Below, one piece after another: positions 1 to 10,610 of a stretch of DNA of 64,000 bases. The stretch is from Limonium bicolor (lineage: Eukaryota > Streptophyta > Magnoliopsida > Caryophyllales > Plumbaginaceae), in assembly GCA_023374045.1 (NCBI GenBank), contig CM041776.1, forward strand, positions 316,312,722 through 316,376,721. The letters run 5' to 3'. Each line of letters starts with the position of its first letter. The first letter of the stretch is position 1. The translations under genes were made by a program, and so were the position numbers. The notes beneath the pieces were generated by a model. It saw nothing but the letters and a program-made list of their open reading frames with translations. It searched no databases and was not told where the DNA came from.

Positions 1-2985
1 TAGACCTTTACATGCTCATCAGTAGGAGGTTAAAAAATTAGCATATTTATATGAGTATATAATATATAGATGTATGTATCTTATTAAATATAAATAGTTG
101 TTTCTTCTTATTTAACTACCTTGTGAGTACGGAAGATATGAGCAATGTTGACATAATATGTATATGTGCTTGGATATTATAGGATAATCATACTACTCTT
201 GTTGATTGAGTACCTATATTATTTCCTATCAAGATAGACTAAGGGATGTTACACGTTTTACTAAATGACAGTATTTTTGTAGTGTTTCGTACCAGGGTAT
301 AGCATGACATGTTACATGTATTATGGATGTGATGTATTGGTTGATCTTTGAGCTAGATTTTGTTGACCCCTTGCTGTTTGAAATTTATATTAAGAAGATG
401 GTTTAGTGATTCTGTGTGCTAATTTGGACAGACGCTAGTATTGTAAATTTATCGGAAAATTTTTGTTAAAATATTGAGATTAAGACCCCTGATTGAGTTC
501 CCTTTATGTGTTGACGAACTGGTTAGCAGTACCATATTTAATAATAGCATGAAGTATACTAAGTGATGAAATATTTGGTTGTCAGTTATTTATAAAGGTC
601 CTTCTGAGGTATTGAAATATAATCAGTGTGTTAGGGAAATGATTTGTGATTATGACTTTTTACAACGTGGTAATTATTGATGTATATGAGGTTCGTAGCT
701 AGACAAAGTATATGACAACTTGTTGCCTCCCTTGTATTTTTAGATGTGTATACTAAGTGATTATTTATGTTGATCTTCTCGAGAAGTTTTGTGATAAATA
801 TTTTTAATGTGATAGTATTTTGATGAATCTCATGCTAAGTGTTGAAGAGACCCTGGTGTTCTGATTTATTGAAATTTATTTTGTAATTGTTTGTATTATT
901 AATCTTGATGAATTCTCATAGCCCGTTACAAATTGATTAACTATGTCTCATTATATAACAATAAAATAAGGGTAGTATTTAACTGAGCATTCGGTGTTTG
1001 GAAATAACTTGAGTTTTGTAGATTTAATAGAGGAAGCATTAAGTAGATAGAGAAAGGATTAGAATTATGATACTTGTAACTGGAGATTATTGTAGAAATT
1101 ATCAATGGAATTGTTGTGTTGGTCTTATCAGTTATGTTATAGGGTCAAGAGGTTGACTTGAGCTAATTGAAGTGTCTAAATTGGAATTAGGATTAAAATG
1201 GAAAAACAGGTAAGGGTATGAGTTGTGGGAACATTTTGTTGTGATTCCTGTTATGTCCTTGTATGAATTTTATACTAACTTACAGGAGAGAAACATGATT
1301 AACCTTTCGGTTGATTTGAAATAACAAATATGTGTCTTGCTCTTTTGTTGGGCTAGGTAGTTCATTGATTGGATGTATTTATTTCTCTTGTGTTTTGGAT
1401 GCATATATTATGGTTATTGCTTAACTGAGATTTGTTGAGTCTTTTGCGATAGATATCTATTTTAAGATGATGGTTTGGTTAATCCTTATGCTAAGTGTAG
1501 TGGAGACACTAGTGTCCACTAACTAGAAATTATTTGGGGAGGTGTGATGCATTAGGACTTATGATGAGTCCTCATTGATGATTGTTAAATGGTTAACGCG
1601 TCTTGATTTGTAATAGAGCCGATTATATTATTTATTTGAGCCATTGGTGGGCAATGAGTAACTGTAGTTTGGTACTTCATTTGAGAGGTAATCAACTGCT
1701 ATACAAAAAAAAAAATTAAGATGACGATTTGTGAGAGATTTATTCTGGTTCACATGGTTTGTGTTATGTTTGAAAAAAATGATATGATCATGGATAGAAG
1801 AGTAAGTGTAATATCTTTGTGATTTTAAGGGGTTGTGTTTCATGTAGGTTTGAAGATTTTAGTTGAGAGTTTGTATACAAATCTTGTTATGTTGGTAAGC
1901 GTGGTTGGTGTTTGAGTTTGGCTATTGACTTTTGCATGGGGGAGTAGGTTAACTGGTGAATTGTGACCTTTGGGTGAATGTTTCTTATATGGATGTGATG
2001 TGAATATTAGAGGTAAAGTATTAAACTTTTGGGATTATCAGTTGAGAGATATAGACTCAGAAAATAATGTCATATGTATGACTTTGTCAGTGAAAATTGG
2101 GTAATTGAGGTGCTCTGATTTCATGGTTGTTTTGATGATTTTGCCTGTATGAGATCGTTAGAGAATGTGAATTTAGTTAAATGTTTAAGATGTATAAGAA
2201 ATTGGATGATTGGTTACAGGTCTGGAATATGTATAAAAGTTCTCATTTAAACCTTGGGAATAGATCTCGTGGGACATTGATGAAATTTTCTAAGCTGGGT
2301 GTTGAATATAAGAAGAGGAACTAGTCTCAATGAAGAAAGGTAGGAGTATATTTTAGGATTACAAGATATAACTGGTGGAGATCTAGGATTCCAGTTCAAG
2401 AGATAACATTTAGTTTTGAGAGAATTTCTCCGAGGAAGGCTAATAAAACTTCTTAGAATGAGCTTAATCTTTAGCGAATTTTGTGGAGGTTAAAAGAAGA
2501 ATTGGAGATTGTTCTGTGAGTTCCTTTAATAGTTAACTTCCATTTGGTGTGTATTGAGTTAATTAATTTATCATTCTCGGTGAAAGATTGGAATCTTGAT
2601 TCATGAATGTTAAGAAGTTGATCCTGACTTCTTGAAAGACATGATATATAGTAAGTGGTATACTATAGGTGGACTTAAAATGGAAAATGGCATGGTAATT
2701 GGTGGATTGGTAGGATGTGAACTGGTATTGAATTAATGTGATTAATGTGATGTGATGATTATAGAATGATTGAATTGGTTTGGAATTTGGTCCTATGTGT
2801 TGGTTTGCCTTAAAATTTCAGAGTTCTATCTATGTGGTGAACCATTTAATTAGGCTTGAATTTTTTTTTTGTATTGGAATGGTTGTCCAAGGGGCTAAGG
2901 ACCAAGCAGCCCTTGGTCTTTCAACTGGTGTGCTTTAGATTAGATTCAGCTTCGGGGGCGAAGCTTTCTTTTAAGGGGGATGAGA
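1..2985 (+). mobile_element. Internal remnant of a Ty3/gypsy (chromovirus-like) retrotransposon
   Basis: No reading frame of useful length survives here; all six frames are full of stops. The assignment rests on the right end. A GGGGGCGAAG-type motif at about 2953-2962 is followed by a purine tract at 2973-2985 directly before an LTR start (TGAAATACCC at 2986). That arrangement is typical of Del/Tekay-type chromoviruses, where the end of the polyprotein abuts the polypurine tract. A short CCAAGGG/CCCTTGG hairpin lies at about 2887-2916. Weakly similar blocks recur near 355, 765 and 1430, suggesting diverged internal repetition. The element runs off the left edge. It could also be a non-autonomous derivative that never carried pol here. 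Confidence 0.55.
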
Positions 2986-4396
2986 TGAAATACCCACGAA
3001 TTTTCATGTTAAGAATAATATAATTCTTTTTGAGAATGAATAAGTCTGAAGTTAGTATTATAGTGGCCCAGGGAAGTTAAACGATACTCTTATATTAAAT
3101 TCTTCCTCTTCCTGAAATGTTTACAATTATCCGCAATATCATTGCCCTTACCAATCGTATTTGTTGTTAATATTATTATCATTTAAATACTACTTCATCC
3201 TTCTTAGATGTTACAACGTTATTTAAGTTCCCAGAATACAATCCTAGAATTTCTTTTTCAAATTGATTAATCTTAATTTCCTAGAGTTCGAATTCAATTT
3301 TCTCTTAGTAAATTAGCATTAACTTTAAGAGTTCAAATCCCTTTTGACTTCTCCAAAATTAGTAAGATATTAATCCTTTATTATTCTCTTAATATTATAT
3401 TACTAATATTCTAGATTCTTCTTTAACGTAATTATTTTCCTCTTGCTAGGATTACCGATTTGTTTCACTCTATCCTTATTTATTTCAATCTCTTCCCTAT
3501 ATTAAATAAATGTTTATTAATGGTTTTCCTAGATATTCTACTCTCATCCTTATCTTGTTACAACGGTTTCAACCACTTCCCCCTATTATTTCGAATTGTA
3601 GATTTATTAAATTATTTATTTCAAAGTTGATATTGTTAACAACCTCGATCCTTCTACTGGCTTTCTTAACGTTAATCATTTTTTTTATATCTTTCAAATA
3701 TCTATAATACTAGTTACTAGAACCCTTCTTAAAATTATTAATAACTTTCTTTTCTTTAAAATAGATTATTATTTATTAATTTAATAACATCTCTCTTTGT
3801 TTAGTAAATTACTTCTATTTAAAACATCGACTTTCTTCACTTCTCTTCATCCTCAACGTATTGCCATTACGCTCGTCCAAACTCTCAAAATTCACGCAAC
3901 TCTTCTACGTTCTTACTTCCACTAAAATCTTCTCGATTCTTCACCTTGAACCTTGTAAATTCACGTTCTTATCCTGCTGCTGTCAGATGCCTCCCTGGTG
4001 CCATTAGGATTATGGGTAAAGTATTCTACCTAGATCGTCGATTGAATTATTCGGTTGGTTGTGTTTGGTAGACTCTAATTGTTGATTATATATATTTAGA
4101 CTCATAATTTCGTCGACGGGTGTTACCAGTAGTCCTGTAGAGTTGATCTCTTGAAGTTGTTTGTCTAATCAGGTAAATCTCATGCTCAAGTGATTTGGCT
4201 TTGTGTATTGCGAATGAGAGGAAATTGCTATTTGTGACTCAAATGTGTTTTCTACTGGAAAAAGGATTTATCACCGGAATTGAGATTTATCAATTGGGAT
4301 CAATTCCCGTACTTTGAGATTGGGTGGATTGGAATACATTATGGTGGTGATTTGAACAAGGTTTTTGGGAGTCTTTCACAGGATTGTTATCGTTTG

Positions 4397-4590
4397 GGAG
4401 CCCCTAGGTGCTCCCCATTATTATTATTTGCGCTGCACACATTGTTGCAGTTAAGCTCTATGATCTACTCTATGTTACTGCTGTTTCATAGGGGGTGTGC
4501 ACACTTAAGGACTTAGGGTGAGGTGGTTGTTTGACGGTCCCATAGGTGACTGTCCTGATGTTATTGTTTGGGGTCCCATAGGTGACCCCG
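4397..4590. repeat. Three short hairpin repeats inside the LTR
   Basis: Three small inverted repeats share a stem-TAGGTG-stem plan. One is GGAGCCCCTAGGTGCTCC near 4398-4417. The other two contain the identical 15-mer GGTCCCATAGGTGAC at 4536-4550 and 4572-4586. The second of these reads as a near perfect GGGGTC...GACCCC hairpin. They lie in the middle of the gypsy LTR, possibly in its U3/R region. Their role is unknown. Confidence 0.6.
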
Positions 4591-5129
4591 TATTTGGAAA
4601 TTATGGTTGGCTCCTGTTGAAAGCTCCCTACTATTGTTTGGTTGGTTACTGTGTTTTCTGGAAAAATCATTCTAATGTTCAACACTCATTCTCCTCTGAT
4701 TGACAAGTGATAAAAAGAACTTCAAAATGTATTTTACACATTGAGGTAGAATTTACTCAGTTTTCTGATTTGCGCGATCCCTTCGTGTTTTTGTCTATTG
4801 TTTTCTGATCGCAGGTGATGGTTGCTGAAGTTTGGGGATTGGGCATGCGCTACCACATAGTTCTAGAATGGATTAATTGTCGTTGAGATACAATATTTAA
4901 ATGGCAATGTTTTGAATATTTATTTTTGTTGAATTGTTTAAGGTTTAGCCTGAGCACTCATGGGATTGAGTGTGGCGGTAGCACTCTGGATTTGAAAGTA
5001 TTTTCCGCTGTGTTTTTATGGTAAACATTCACTACATATGCTTATAAAACATTCACTTCCCTTTGGCATTAATATTGTGGTCATTTTGTACCCTTCTAAT
5101 ATGTTTTCGTTTTGATTTTTATAAATTTG

Positions 5130-5315
5130 GACCTGTCCAAACGTCCGTCCGGACATCCATGTTCGGACAGGCCCCGAGAGTATTTTGTTTTTCACAGTAT
5201 TAGTGTGTCCGAACATCTGTCCGAACTTACATGTTTGGACAGCATGCGAGGACGGGTCTGAACTGTAAGTCTCGGCACATGTCCGAACTTACATGTTCGG
5301 ACTAATGTTCGGACA
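5130..5315. repeat. Cluster of TGTCCGAAC / GTTCGGACA repeats near LTR 3' end
   Basis: Within about 185 bp the core TGTCCGAAC, or its complement GTTCGGACA, occurs at least six times, several with the extension TTACATGTT. Spacing is irregular and both orientations occur, so the block can fold into several alternative hairpins. It lies about 110 bp before the LTR end, a position expected for R/U5. Confidence 0.65.
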
Positions 5316-5427
5316 GACCTGATATCTCAATTTTAAGACTCGTTTGACATCCGTTTTAATCCCCGTCTGCGGCGTTGGATTCGTATCGTTTTATACTTTA
5401 TAATGAGGCAAAATCCAGGGTGTTACA

Positions 5428-5627
5428 ATATTACAATGAAACAATAGCACAGTGAAGGGTGTGGGCGTGAGTCTGTGTGTTCACATGTGTGTGTGTGTGT
5501 GAGTGCTATGCAGGCTCGGGTTAAAACCAGAGCAGGTCAAACAGTAAGAGAGTAGATTTCACCTAAGAAAAAATAGAATTTAAAGTTGCAAATAATGAGA
5601 AAGGCAACAGGAAGCCGTATGCTATAC
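5428..5627. other. Intron sequence between GDPD exon and LTR, with (TG)n microsatellite
   Basis: Non-coding sequence between the last recognisable GDPD exon and the LTR boundary. It holds a short TG/GT microsatellite at about 5484-5502 and otherwise nothing recognisable. It is the part of the GDPD intron that remains visible beside the retrotransposon insertion. Confidence 0.6.
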
Positions 5628-8226
5628 CATTAAAGCATCTTCAACGGTAAGAGCTCTTTGTTCATTAGTTGTAGCCATCTGTTTAATCTACATTCCAAAA
5701 TGACAAACAAGACCAAATATGAACTTTTGTTAAAAAAAATCAACATATAAAAAGAGTGGAAGAATTAGTTATGCAGATCTTGTTTAATACAACTAATATC
5801 TATATAATATATATTATATATATATCTATATATATATACATAATACAAACAAATGATAATACGCGTCCCAGTGCCCAAAACTCTAACAGGAGAATTTTTC
5901 ACCCAACACAAATTTTGATTAGCAGCTTAGATGTTTAGATGAACTAAGTCATAGATTAGTCCCCCACGTAGGTATGTTAAAGAATGGTAATATCCTTATC
6001 AATAGGATTCAGAGATAAATGCCAAATCAGACTGATGAGTGAGAAAACAACGCTTAACCTCTTCAGCTAGAAACCATTTATCATTCGCTTGGATAGAGAA
6101 TCAGAGTTCAACTGGACAGGCAAACACGTAGAAGTTGATATAGAAAGAAAGTAAGATCGCCACATTGTATAAATTAATATATATAAAGTAGTTATAATAT
6201 GGTTGGACAAACGGCAAAAGTGAGTTGAGGTTTGAGGCAAAACCAACTATCTTCGACTGATCAAGTTCAAATTCATGACACTGACATACTATGACAAAGG
6301 AATACCATGTGCTGTTTCATTGGAAATCAAACAGGGTCCAGCTTCTTCCCTCCAAACTTTTCCTTGTTCAAAGTTATTTGATTCTAGATGAACATTGTGT
6401 CAAATACATCATTTGTTTTTCTTTTCTTCATGGAGACTCAAAACCTGGTTGTCAATTGTAATCAAACCATTACTTTATTCTCCATTCTATTTCTCTTTCT
6501 ATTCCTCACCTTTCGTTTTATTTTACTTCTCTGTAAAGGGTCATTAGTGATAAAAACTGTGTATATATCTCTCTCTTTAAGAGACAACAGACATGTGCAG
6601 AAGCTACCTTCTCTCATCTATTAATGGAAGCCATAACCTGTTTTACTGCACAATTAAGTCAATGTGAGCTATCGAATCGATTAGACTCAAGTGTTCACAT
6701 GAATAAAAGCATCATGATTATCTATGTGCATAAACTGCACACTTATACGTTCACCTCAACAGAGATACAAAAAGGTACTCACAAGCAAGAAAGGCTACTA
6801 AACACCAAGCAGCATTGTAATCTCATATAAGTGAATGTGAAGCCATTCCCTCACTACAATCATGGTAATACTACATTCAATCTAGAAATCTATAAGAGGA
6901 TGTAGCAATCAAGAAACTAAATGACCCTATACTTTTTCAAGCTAAACAGCTGATGTCAATTGTCAGCAGGATTTAGAATAAGTAGAAAGGGAAAGTATGT
7001 AAGCAAAAAGTAAAAAGTTGATGCAATTATGAGTGTGATTAGGCACTACCTAGCAGATGGCAAATCAGCTAGCCGCTAGCATGAACAATGTTCTATATCA
7101 CAAAAAATGGATAAGCAGGTAGCTATTAGCAAAACAGTTAGTTCCTAAAATAACCCTAAATGGGAGAATCAGTGGCTAGGTAGACTGATGGACGCAGAAA
7201 AAGTGATATAAACAAGATCACGTGCGGAGGACAGAAAAACATATCAGCATAAAGGTAGGAAACGACAAGGATTCAACTCAGTAGACACCTCGTTCATGCT
7301 AAAGTGTCCAACTCTAGACGTATGGTTTCCAGATAGACGTTGCAAATCCCTGCGTCAGTTGTGGAAGTATGAATCTTAGAAGACTTCAATATGATGCAGA
7401 CATAGATTAAAATGTCAAAGATTTTAAATACAAAAGACAAACAACCGCTGCCAGTAATCATAATCTATTGTTTTACTCGATGGATTACATCTTTCGCTCC
7501 AGATCATGCAGAGAAATCAAAGAGAAAAATACAACCATTTCATACTTATATGTAAAGGAAATAGCTATACCTGTCATGGAGAGCAAAAAGCACTCCATCA
7601 GAAGAGCGAGAAACATCAATTTCGATGCAATCCACTCGGGAATTAAGCGCGTTAAGGTATGCAGGCATCTGTAGAACAGGGAATCAATTGGACAAAATAC
7701 AACAAAAATTGCGAACGCTTGCACAACAAGAGGTAAAACCACTAGAAATTCCATACAGAGTTGGGAAAGGATGTGGAAGAGTCACCACCATGTGCGCATA
7801 CAAGAGGAGGATTAGTAAGCCATCTACATCTTCTTTTTTGCACCTGCGGCAACGCTTAGATTAGACACTAGAAATGAAGAAGAGAGGCAAGGGTTATTAT
7901 AAACGGATGGATTATACGCCAACGGAGATGCAGTTGAATTCCGAGTCAAATAAACCCATGGATTATATTCAGGGCTAATGTTGCTTCCAGAGTCCAGCTG
8001 TTGAAATTAGTAACTAGTAAATAGCAAACGAAAGTAATTATCAAGTAACCTTGTGCAGATTCCCGAGTTTAAAGTGGAAGTAGATAGGAGGAGCGATTGC
8101 TATCATCACCAGCGCTATAATCAAAAGCTTTCTGTAAGATATGCTTCGCCATACCAGTGATCCATGATCCTTCTTCCTCCTTTTATTCTGCCACGTCAGC
8201 AGAAGCGGTCGTCGTCTCCCCGCCAT
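5628..8226 (-). CDS. GDPD4: GDPD4-like glycerophosphodiester phosphodiesterase, 5' exons only (partial)
   Basis: Predicted exons (minus): 8226-8050, 7843-7757, 7668-7571, 7349-7289, 5678-5628. All have GT-AG borders and join in phase to 158 codons. GDPDs hydrolyse glycerophosphodiesters to glycerol-3-phosphate and an alcohol. Visible signatures are VCAHGGDSS (the AHRG-type catalytic start), DCIEIDVSRSSDG with the metal-binding E-x-D, and FALHDRDL with the second catalytic His. This order matches the plant GDPD4 type. Residues about 31-50 form a hydrophobic segment, so a type II membrane anchor is likely. I chose the start at 8226 (MAGRRRP) because basic residues precede the anchor; an in-frame Met at 8313 is the alternative. 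The short exon usually encoding IKELDV was not found, so one small exon in 5679-7288 may be missed. The C-terminal half of the barrel is absent: a gypsy LTR begins 200 bp beyond the last exon. The gene may continue past the window or be truncated. Confidence 0.8.
5679..7288 (-). other. Long GDPD intron with (AT)n tract
   Basis: Non-coding interval between the fourth and fifth recognisable GDPD exons. It contains an alternating TA/TATC tract at about 5798-5842 and otherwise AT-rich sequence. One very short coding exon could be hidden here, because the usual link between the SMNE and TVEDALM segments of the protein is missing. Confidence 0.5.
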
Positions 8227-8386
8227 CTCCGTGAGATTAGTATTTCGAAGAGAGTTCAATGCCAGCGCCCGGGCCCCGAATGGGGCTCTTGATCTCTCCC
8301 CTCGAATTGGCATTGTAGCTCCTCCATTTCTCTCTTACTCTACAGACCCTACTTTCCATTATTTCACAAGTTCCTTCATTTTGTAT

Positions 8387-8795
8387 GGGAAAATTTACGA
8401 GATACCCTGTTTTCTTTCGTAATTCACAATATATCCTTGTGATTGTAGTAATTCAACTTTAAACATGCATAAATGTTGTTCAAAATTGATGAAATTTTAC
8501 ATGGATGATGCAAAGTGTTATATTTTTGTCCAATATCAAATTTGAAGTTTTTTAAGTTCACATGTGACCTGTGGGACCCAATGAATATGTGACTGTTCAT
8601 TGGGTCCCACAGGTCACATGTGAGCTTAAAAAACTTTAAATTTGATATTGGACAAAAATATAACACTTTGCATCGTCCATGTAAAATTTCATCAATTTTG
8701 AACAACATTTAAGCATGTTTAAAGTTGAATTACTACAATCACAGGGATATATTGTGAATTACGAAAGAAAACAGAGGTATCTCGTGAATTTTCCC
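8387..8795. mobile_element. Fold-back MITE, family A copy 1 (409 bp palindrome)
   Basis: The element is almost entirely one inverted repeat: about 190 bp from the left tip (GGGAAAATTTACGAGATACC) returns in reverse complement at the right tip (GGTATCTCGTGAATTTTCCC). The arms meet at a CATTGGGTCCCACAGGTCACATG-type centre near 8570-8610. Two further copies lie at 33770 and 34201. There is no coding capacity. Flanks give no convincing target duplication for this copy. Family A is assigned to the Mutator type from the 9-bp duplication of the 33770 copy. Confidence 0.85.
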
Positions 8796-8854
8796 TTTTT
8801 TTAACTTAGAAATGGAAATATGAACCTATTTTAGTTTTTTTTAAGAAACATAGC

Positions 8855-10610
8855 CTAAGTAGCACATAGCTTCGATACAAATTCTGGAATCACATCCGCA
8901 CTCCATGAACATCGTTGTGTGTATACACTAGTACAAAAAAGGCCTATTTCGGCGCCCCTATTTCGGCTTACAACAGCCGAAATAGGGCCCTGAAAATTTT
9001 GTGTCTAAAAAAAAGACACCTATTTCGGCGGTTGTTAGCTAGGAACTGCCGAAATATGGTCAAAAGATACCTATTTCAGCGGTTCCTAGCTAACAACCGC
9101 CGAAATAGGGTAGCTGAAAATTCCGTGTCTAAACAATGACACCTATTTCGGCGGCTGTTAGCTAGGAACCGCCAAAATAGGTCAATTTCTCAGTTCTATT
9201 TTCACATTCCCGGTTTTTTTCGTCAATTTTTCGAATTCCCTCCCCTCCAAATTCTTTTTCTGGCCTTTCACTTCTCCCTCTCTCTTCACGCACTGTAATT
9301 TCACAACCCTCTGCGCCTCCTCCTTCATTCTCTTCTTGTGTCTGCTCCTCAAATTGTTGAATCTCGCTCACCAGATTGAAGACAGGGTTGAAGCTATTCG
9401 TTCCAAAATCGGTAATATACTTGAACTTATATTTTTCTCTTAGGAAAACAAGGAACATGCATGCTCTCACATTTTCATTCTCTGCGCCTCTATGCCTTTC
9501 ACGGTATTTTTTGCAACCCTAACTGGCGAGCAACAACATGCTCTACGCCTCATGTCAATTTTGCAACCCTAACTGGGGAACAAGGAATCGAACATGCTTT
9601 GCGCCTCTATTCATTCTCTGTGCCCTCACGGTAATTTTTGCAACCCTAATTGCGCCTCTATTCATGCTCTGCGCCTCTATTCATTCTCTGCGCCTGCAAT
9701 CTCTTTGAATCACAGTAATTTACAAGGAGAACAAGGAGCATACATGCTCTTGCCTTTATTCATTATCATCTTGTGCCTGCGCCTCTGACGAATCATTGGA
9801 ACAGCTTCATCTCGTGAGCGAGAGGTTGAAGACCGGGCAATAGTATCATTTTTTTAAAAAAATAGACCTATTTCGGCGGTTGTTAGCTAGGAACCGCTGA
9901 AATAGGTGTGTGTTTTGTTTTAAAATAGACCTATTTTGACGGTTGTTAGCTAGGAACCGCCGAAATAGGTATGTTGTTTTGTTCTAAAACGCGCCTATTT
10001 CGGCGGTTGTTCAACCGCCGAGATAGGATCGCACACCTATCTTGGTGCACCCCAATAGGTCTTATTTGTACTAGTGATAGTTAGCAAAAGAGTGGGCATA
10101 CATATAGTCTATCGTAGGAACAAAGAACCATCGAACATCATTAAAACGAGTAATGTCCCTAGATAATCTATTAAGAATAGTCAAAGTTGACTGAAGAAGT
10201 GATGAAACACTGCCGATACTTAAGTAATCAGCAATAGCTTTGTAATCCATCACTACTCGTAGGTTGCGGAAGTTTGTTTACATAACAGCTTGAATACCCG
10301 CTTCAACGGCCAGTGCTTCAGCTTCTGTGGGTGTAAAATCGTCTGTATCTCCATGTAGGCCAACTTTGAGTACACTATTATTGATGTGTCCTATATAACC
10401 ATAATCCATACGGGATTCCTGATCCACACTAGCATCTACCGAGATCTCCAACCAGTCTAGGTGAAGCTGACGGTGCCTTAGTAAAGTAGTGGAAGATGAA
10501 GGAGCAAATGAAGTTGAACATTGAAGAAAACTATCTGCTTGGCACCAACCATGGGCAAAAGAGGTTGTATGTCCAAAGTTAAATTGCACCGAGCATACTA
10601 TAGATGTCAT
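8855..10610 (-). pseudogene. RNase H-like (RVT_3 type) gene fragment, disrupted by CACTA element
   Basis: Minus-strand translation from 10610 to 10077 gives an RNase H fold of the plant LINE/RVT_3 type: ISVDASVDQES with the first catalytic Asp, then TEAEALAVEAGIQAV with the Glu, then VVMDYKAIADYL with an Asp, then LLQSTLTILNRLSRDITRF and VRWFFVPTIDYMYAHSFANY. One in-frame TAA interrupts it at about 10282 just after GIQAVM. The frame runs into the CACTA element at 10076. Left of that element a plausible tail, TQRCSWSADVIPEFVSKLCAT and a stop at 8855, continues in another frame. The transposon therefore seems to have landed in the last part of this gene. It may be a LINE remnant or a former stand-alone RNase H-like gene. 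The upstream end is not defined. Confidence 0.6.
8926..10076. mobile_element. Non-autonomous CACTA (En/Spm) transposon, 1151 bp
   Basis: The ends are CACTAGTACAAAAAAGG on the left and TTATTTGTACTAGTG on the right, inverted copies of each other that start with CACTA. Both sides are flanked by the 3-bp duplication ATA (8923-8925 and 10077-10079), the size typical of CACTA elements. Subterminal regions carry about seven hairpins built on CCTATTTCGGCGGTT and its complement (near 8942, 9021, 9070, 9141, 9867, 9929 and 9992), most with a GTTAGCTAGGAAC loop. Such repeats are where the transposase binds in this superfamily. The 9190-9830 interior is pyrimidine-rich and has no transposase. It repeats CTGCGCCTCTATTCATTCTC-like segments and may include captured host sequence. 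Confidence 0.92.

Larger units (their letters stand above)
2986..5427 (+). mobile_element. 3' LTR of Ty3/gypsy retrotransposon
   Basis: The LTR opens with TGAAATACCC just after a polypurine tract and closes with GGGTGTTACA at 5418-5427. The two ends form imperfect TG...CA inverted repeats, as expected for gypsy LTRs. The implied length is 2442 bp, long but within the range of plant chromovirus LTRs. The bases after it (5428-5432, ATATT) should be one copy of the 5-bp target duplication; the partner copy would be outside the window. The LTR contains three small hairpin repeats (4397-4590) and a cluster of TGTCCGAAC-type repeats near its 3' end. No protein is encoded. Confidence 0.7.

Noticed and set aside
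4280..4703. Short plus-strand frames in the gypsy LTR
   Set aside because: LTRs do not encode protein and these frames cover the hairpin repeats.
9162..9470. 102-codon minus-strand frame inside the CACTA element
   Set aside because: Glu/Gly/Arg-rich translation of a CT-rich strand that starts and ends in transposon repeats; no transposase similarity.
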